DNA of 64,000 nt from Paramecium octaurelia (lineage: Eukaryota > Ciliophora > Oligohymenophorea > Peniculida > Parameciidae). Numbering within the stretch: the first letter of the stretch is position 1; each line of letters opens with the position of its first letter. Below, piece by piece: positions 60,386 to 64,000 of this stretch. The position numbers were made by a program, and so were the translations under genes. The notes beneath the pieces were generated by a model that saw only the letters and a program-made list of their open reading frames with translations, was not told the DNA's origin and ran no database searches. The stretch is from assembly GCA_905182995.1 (NCBI GenBank), contig CAJJDP010000008.1, positions 390,506-454,505 of the forward strand. The letters are read 5' to 3'.

Positions 60386-62027
60386 ATGAGTTTAGAAACA
60401 TTAAATGGAATTGAATATTTAGGGGCTCATTTAAAGGTACATTAATAAATAGATTTAGTTCAAAGTACCAGGGTATAGAGAAAAATCAGATGGTCATGTT
60501 TATTATAAGATTGTAGCATAATTTACATTGGTTGAACCTTTCAAAAGAGTTGATTTTGAATATACTTATGAGAATTGTCTAACTCTATTTAAGACATTAT
60601 CTTAGTAATGTCCTGATTTGCCATAATTACCAGGAATAGGATTATTTGGATTCAAGCCAAATGGATTTGATACAGAAAAAAGAAGAGTAGATTTGGAGAA
60701 ATGGCTAGGAGCATTAGTTTGGAGATGCGATGTATTGGGAAGTGAATACTTTTAAAATTTTTCTAATGTAAGCAATTAGAATCTATCACGATTAGTTGGG
60801 CCAGCTGCTTGATAAAAAATGGTTAAAATAGCCAGATTGTATATTGAAATTCAATTATGGTCACTCATTCCCAGTTTCAGACTTTTTTTATGAGCCAGAC
60901 ACTTAAGTTTGCTTTGTGTTGACAACTGATGATTCAATTGCAAGTAAGGTGCAAGGGTTGATGGGAATATTTGGAAAATCATTAAAGCCTTCATTTCATT
61001 CTTAATTGATTGGTTATAGATTGGATGTTGATAATAATGAAAATCCAATCACTTAAACTTTGTGGACCATATAATATTAGCAGAGAGGAACTATGATAAA
61101 ATGGGATGAGAAATTGACAATCTTGGCCATTGGTTTTGATGATGGTCATATAATTTGCTTAAGGATAGCCACGAATAAAAAGTATTAAGAGTATTCAGAA
61201 TTCTGCTACATTCATAAACATACTTAAGCAGTTAATGGGATAGAATTCAATAGTTTGACTGGCCATTGTTATAGTATAAGCAAAGACAAATGTCTGATAA
61301 CAACAGATTTAGCCAATCCTAGTAGTATTTTGAAAGGTATGTTCTGATTTATTCAATAATAGAGAAGGAATTTGTCAATGAATTGACTTGCCTTACAACT
61401 AATCAGTATCGTTTATTTGTGGGAGACAATGTAGGAAGCATTTACATCTTCTCCTTTGAAAATGGTCCATTGCATGCAGTTCATTAAATCAAACAGGATG
61501 TTGCGATGTAACTGACTTCCATTCAATATTGTCCTATCAAAAATTATCTCATCTGTGGTAGCAAGGAAGGCTACTTAAGTGTGTTTGAGATTGGAAAATA
61601 AGGGAAAGAAAAAAGTACTAATCAAATTACTTTACTCAAAACAATTCCTAATAAAGTTGTGCAATTTTCATTCAGCACCAAAGAAATCTATGTTAATTTT
61701 GGGAGCAGTGTTATCATCTTAGAATCAACGAATATGAAACATTTATATTCACTTGAAGCGCATAACAAAGATATCACTAAAATACAATTGTTTGATTCCA
61801 TAGGACTCTTGATAACAAGTAGCAAAGACAACACAGTCAAATTTTGGCAATATAAATATTTTCCACACATTCTATTGAACAAAGACATCCTTACACTTCG
61901 AAAAGAACCTGTTTCAGAACATAAGGTTACTATTAGACAATAGGGTGGCGAGCAATTTAAATAAGCAGTTTAGTTATAATAATAATAAATGAAGCCAGAA
62001 TTGGAAGACTTGGATCATTGGCAATGA
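60386..62027 (+). CDS. PX-domain plus WD40-repeat protein
   Basis: Introns of 22, 28 and 26 nt give 521 aa. N-terminal PX domain (about residues 15-130): FKVPGYREKSDGHVYYKIVA, DFEYTYENCLTLFKTL, LPQLPGIGLFGFK, KRRVDLEKWLGALV. The loop is PX-like in position and probably binds phosphoinositides. WD/beta-propeller blades follow: TLAIGFDDGHIICLRI-like, GIEFNSLTGHCYSISKDK, YRLFVGDNVGSIYIFSFE, NYLICGSKEGYLSVFEI and DITKIQLFDSIGLLITSSKD, then NTVKFW. The C-terminus is Gln-rich. Reminiscent of SNX-like WD/FYVE proteins on endosomes, but with PX. Its stop is 17 bp from a convergent small gene. Confidence 0.85.
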
Positions 62028-62044
62028 TAAATATTTATTTACAT

Positions 62045-62389
62045 TCATTTACGTTAAGGAGATGACAACAAAGATCGATTTGATTTGTATTTACTATTTG
62101 TTAAAATAGGTCTAATTGTTATAGGTCGTTTCTGTTCTGCTTTCTATTCATCTTGTTCATTCTCTTCTGCATCTGCAAGATCAAGCAAACTACGTCTTGC
62201 TGTCACAGCATTGTCAGTTTTTATTTTATTCAACGATGGATGTTTTTAAATGATCAAGTCTATGATTCTACATACAAGCACTTCCATACCTTTCAACTTC
62301 CCTTTCTACTTAGTGTCAATCTCTCTTTATTGATGCATCATGTACACTGTATAGAATAGTTTCCCTTATATTGTATCAAATTTATGCAT
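62045..62389 (-). CDS. Small hypothetical protein, 114 aa
   Basis: 115 codons end at the TGA opposite the PX-WD gene. It starts MHKFDTIQGKLFYTVYMMHQ and contains NAVTARRSLLDLADAEENEQ, then KRPITIRPILTNSKYKSNRS. A 30-nt GT..AG segment in the first third is a multiple of three without TGA and may or may not be spliced, so two isoforms (114 or 104 aa) are possible. No family recognised. Confidence 0.55.
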
Positions 62390-62555
62390 CTGAGGTAATA
62401 ATAATATCAATTAATATTTATATCTTAACTAAATATTTTAACAACTAATAACTTTAAACTCCCTGAATATTTTTATCGTACTATCTCTAGGTTATAATAG
62501 TCAAACAAATTCTAAAAATTATTATGAAAAAAAGCATAAATAAATATAAAAATTT

Positions 62556-63597
62556 ATGCAATCAAAAAAAAGAAATTCCTTTAGATGTTTTGCCATCTTT
62601 CAGATAGGATTGGAAGGCTCGAAAGGAGAATTCTTAACAGTGCATAAAAGAGGATGTTTGAAAACGTTCAATAGAGAAAAGGTTGAGTTAGAAGATGCTA
62701 TAAATATGCATTTTGATGGTCAATCTCAATTTTAACAAGGTTAAAACAAAGATTATTTTGAATTCCATAATTGGATTGGAATGAAAAAGCAGTCTAACGA
62801 TAATTGTATTTAAATAATTAAAATTAGCATATTATTTCCTTCTATTATGCCATTAGAATGTTAGGAAAAATGAGGCCTTTAAATAGCTATTAACACTTTA
62901 AACATGGAATAATGAAAAGTATAAAAATATAGATCCTTCAAAATTAGAGGATGATATTAATAAGTTAGAACAAAAATATGGAGAACCTGATGGGTTTTTA
63001 ACAGATGAAGACGAAGATGAAAAATAGAGAAATTTATATAAACAACAACAATAAGAAAAGTATTAACAATAACAATAACAATAACAATAATAATAACAAC
63101 AATAATAATAATATCAATAACAATAACAATAACAATAAAAATAATATTAATAGTAACAATAATCTTAATAATAATAATAACAATAATAAAAAATAGTACA
63201 ATAATAATAATTTCATACTCCTTAAAAAGGCTCTTAATAGAGATAAAGTTCAGCATAAAAATCTAAATCTCCAATTAATAAAGTAGAAAACGCTAATTAC
63301 ACTCAAATCACTATGATTATCTTTAAAAGCGAAGAGTTTAAATTTAATATTAAATCAAAAGATGTAGATTAGGTAGGAATTTAGTTTGGTAGAAATGTTT
63401 AGAATGTTAATCCTTAAGTTGAAAACCCTATTCAACAGGAAAATAAAAAATAAAAAACAAGATAAAAACAGTAATTTATGAATTAGGAAGCACTTAAATA
63501 AATGGATGAATCTAATAAACTAAAGCAAGCTGATGCATTAATCAGAAATTCAATAGTGGGTGCCCTGGCAAGTAGCACATTAGCATTGATTTTATGA
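62556..63597 (+). CDS. PolyQ protein with C-terminal hydrophobic anchor, 339 aa
   Basis: One 22-nt intron gives 340 codons. The N-terminal 140 residues look folded (FAIFQIGLEGSKGEFLTVHK, YFEFHNWIGMKKQSND, NEAFKQLLTLQTW). An acidic patch (LTDEDEDEKQ) then precedes about 60 residues of nearly pure glutamine coded by mixed TAA, CAA and TAG. After it come a Lys/Gln/Ser linker and SIVGALASSTLALIL at the very end, a possible tail anchor. No known family. The alternative polyAsn frame over the repeat is rejected because only the polyGln frame connects both flanks. Confidence 0.68.
63056..63215. repeat. TAA/CAA trinucleotide tract encoding polyGln
   Basis: Mixed TAACAA and TAA triplets continue for about 160 bp in frame with the gene at 62556..63597. 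Interruptions (TATCAA, AAATAATAT, TCT) show that it is not a pure microsatellite. Confidence 0.82.
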
Positions 63598-63695
63598 CAT
63601 TATTATAATTTCCAATCGAATAAGATAAATATAGTTTGTGTAACTTTAAAACAAAAGAGATTGGTAGTCTCTAAGTTCTATTTATTAAATAGTCA

Positions 63696-64000
63696 ATGAA
63701 TAAATTGATTTATTATAATAAAATGTTATATTAACTTCACATTGTGGACATAGATGGGTTTGAGAATAAATGGTATTACAAGTTAAGAATTACAAACAAT
63801 TACAATAGTTGTTATCGTGATGTACGTGTACGATTTTAGGATTTGAATTACCTGCAAAAGAATATATCAAATGATAATTATTAATCACATGTAAAAGAGA
63901 TTATTCATGACTATTTATAGTTACCATAATTTCCAGAGAAATCATTATTAGTTTCATGGTTTTAGAGTAATGAAAGCAGAGAAGAACTATTGGAAAACAA
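63696..64000 (+). CDS. PX-domain protein, 5' part (runs off the window)
   Basis: Starts MNKLIYYNKMLYQLHIVDID and is open to the window end without needing an intron. The PX-like sequence includes WYYKLRITNNYNSCYRDVRV, RFQDLNYLQKN, LPQFPEKSLLVSWFQ and ESREELLEN, where the LPxFPxK and REELLE pieces match the second half of PX domains. It lies downstream of the PX-WD gene, so two PX genes are found within 4 kb. Full length and other domains are unseen. Confidence 0.75.

Noticed and set aside
63005-63256. PolyAsn ORF and the hydrophobic polyLeu/polyIle ORFs on the other strand
   Set aside because: They are shadow frames of the TAA/CAA repeat. Only the polyGln frame joins coding sequence on both sides.

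Overview
This window is almost certainly macronuclear DNA of a ciliate, most likely Paramecium. Three observations support this. (1) Dozens of recognisable proteins are full length only if TAA and TAG are read as glutamine and TGA is the only stop. (2) Reading frames are interrupted by tiny GT..AG introns, mostly 20-32 nt. After removing them, nearly every gene length is an exact multiple of three. (3) The DNA is very AT-rich, with genes packed tail to tail or head to head and often separated by 11-50 bp. All gene models were read by eye using code 6; intron positions are inferred from frame continuity and protein families.

Layout. 41-7507: dolichyl-diphosphatase-like, an unknown protein, divergent importin-alpha, a GCKR/MurQ-type SIS protein, an EF-hand protein and a CK2alpha-like kinase. 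7356-10148: a 1396-bp stretch is present twice around a single N (8752), most simply an uncollapsed contig overlap; it duplicates the kinase 5' end, a small gene and the 5' half of enkurin. 10705-13925: an ATG1/ULK-like kinase and an unknown protein. 13926-15195: gene-poor. 15196-24274: calcyphosin-like, a polyQ/Gly-Pro-Met protein head-to-head with an EF-hand protein, SF-assemblin-like, PP2C, DRC2/CCDC65 and a SNF1/AMPK-like kinase. 24338-32315: condensin CAP-D2, a PH-domain kinase and two unknowns. 32432-42868: a SAPS-like protein, a 5-kb coiled-coil gene, a poorly resolved region, a second coiled-coil gene and a CDC50/LEM3 flippase subunit. 43025-50977: an ANP32-like LRR protein, a CENP-B/Tc5-type helix-turn-helix protein, a DHHC acyltransferase, an acid-sphingomyelinase-like phosphodiesterase, a small unknown, a cyclin, a RING protein and another small unknown. 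51029-64000: METTL2/6-type tRNA methyltransferase, two coiled-coil genes, an RNF126-like RING-H2 ligase, a trichocyst matrix protein, a CDPK, a PX-WD40 protein, two unknowns and the 5' part of another PX protein.

Themes. Several products belong to the ciliate cortex: cilia (enkurin, DRC2, calcyphosin-like, probably the coiled-coil proteins), basal-body fibres (SF-assemblin) and secretory organelles (trichocyst matrix protein). Calcium signalling (CDPK and three EF-hand proteins) and lipid or membrane traffic (CDC50, sphingomyelinase, DOLPP1, DHHC, PX proteins) are well represented. Genes are transcribed singly from both strands; I see no operon, rRNA, tRNA, CRISPR array or telomere repeat. 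I did not find a clearly novel multi-gene system. The best leads are the CENP-B-type protein, the HGD variant kinase and the head-to-head gene pair.
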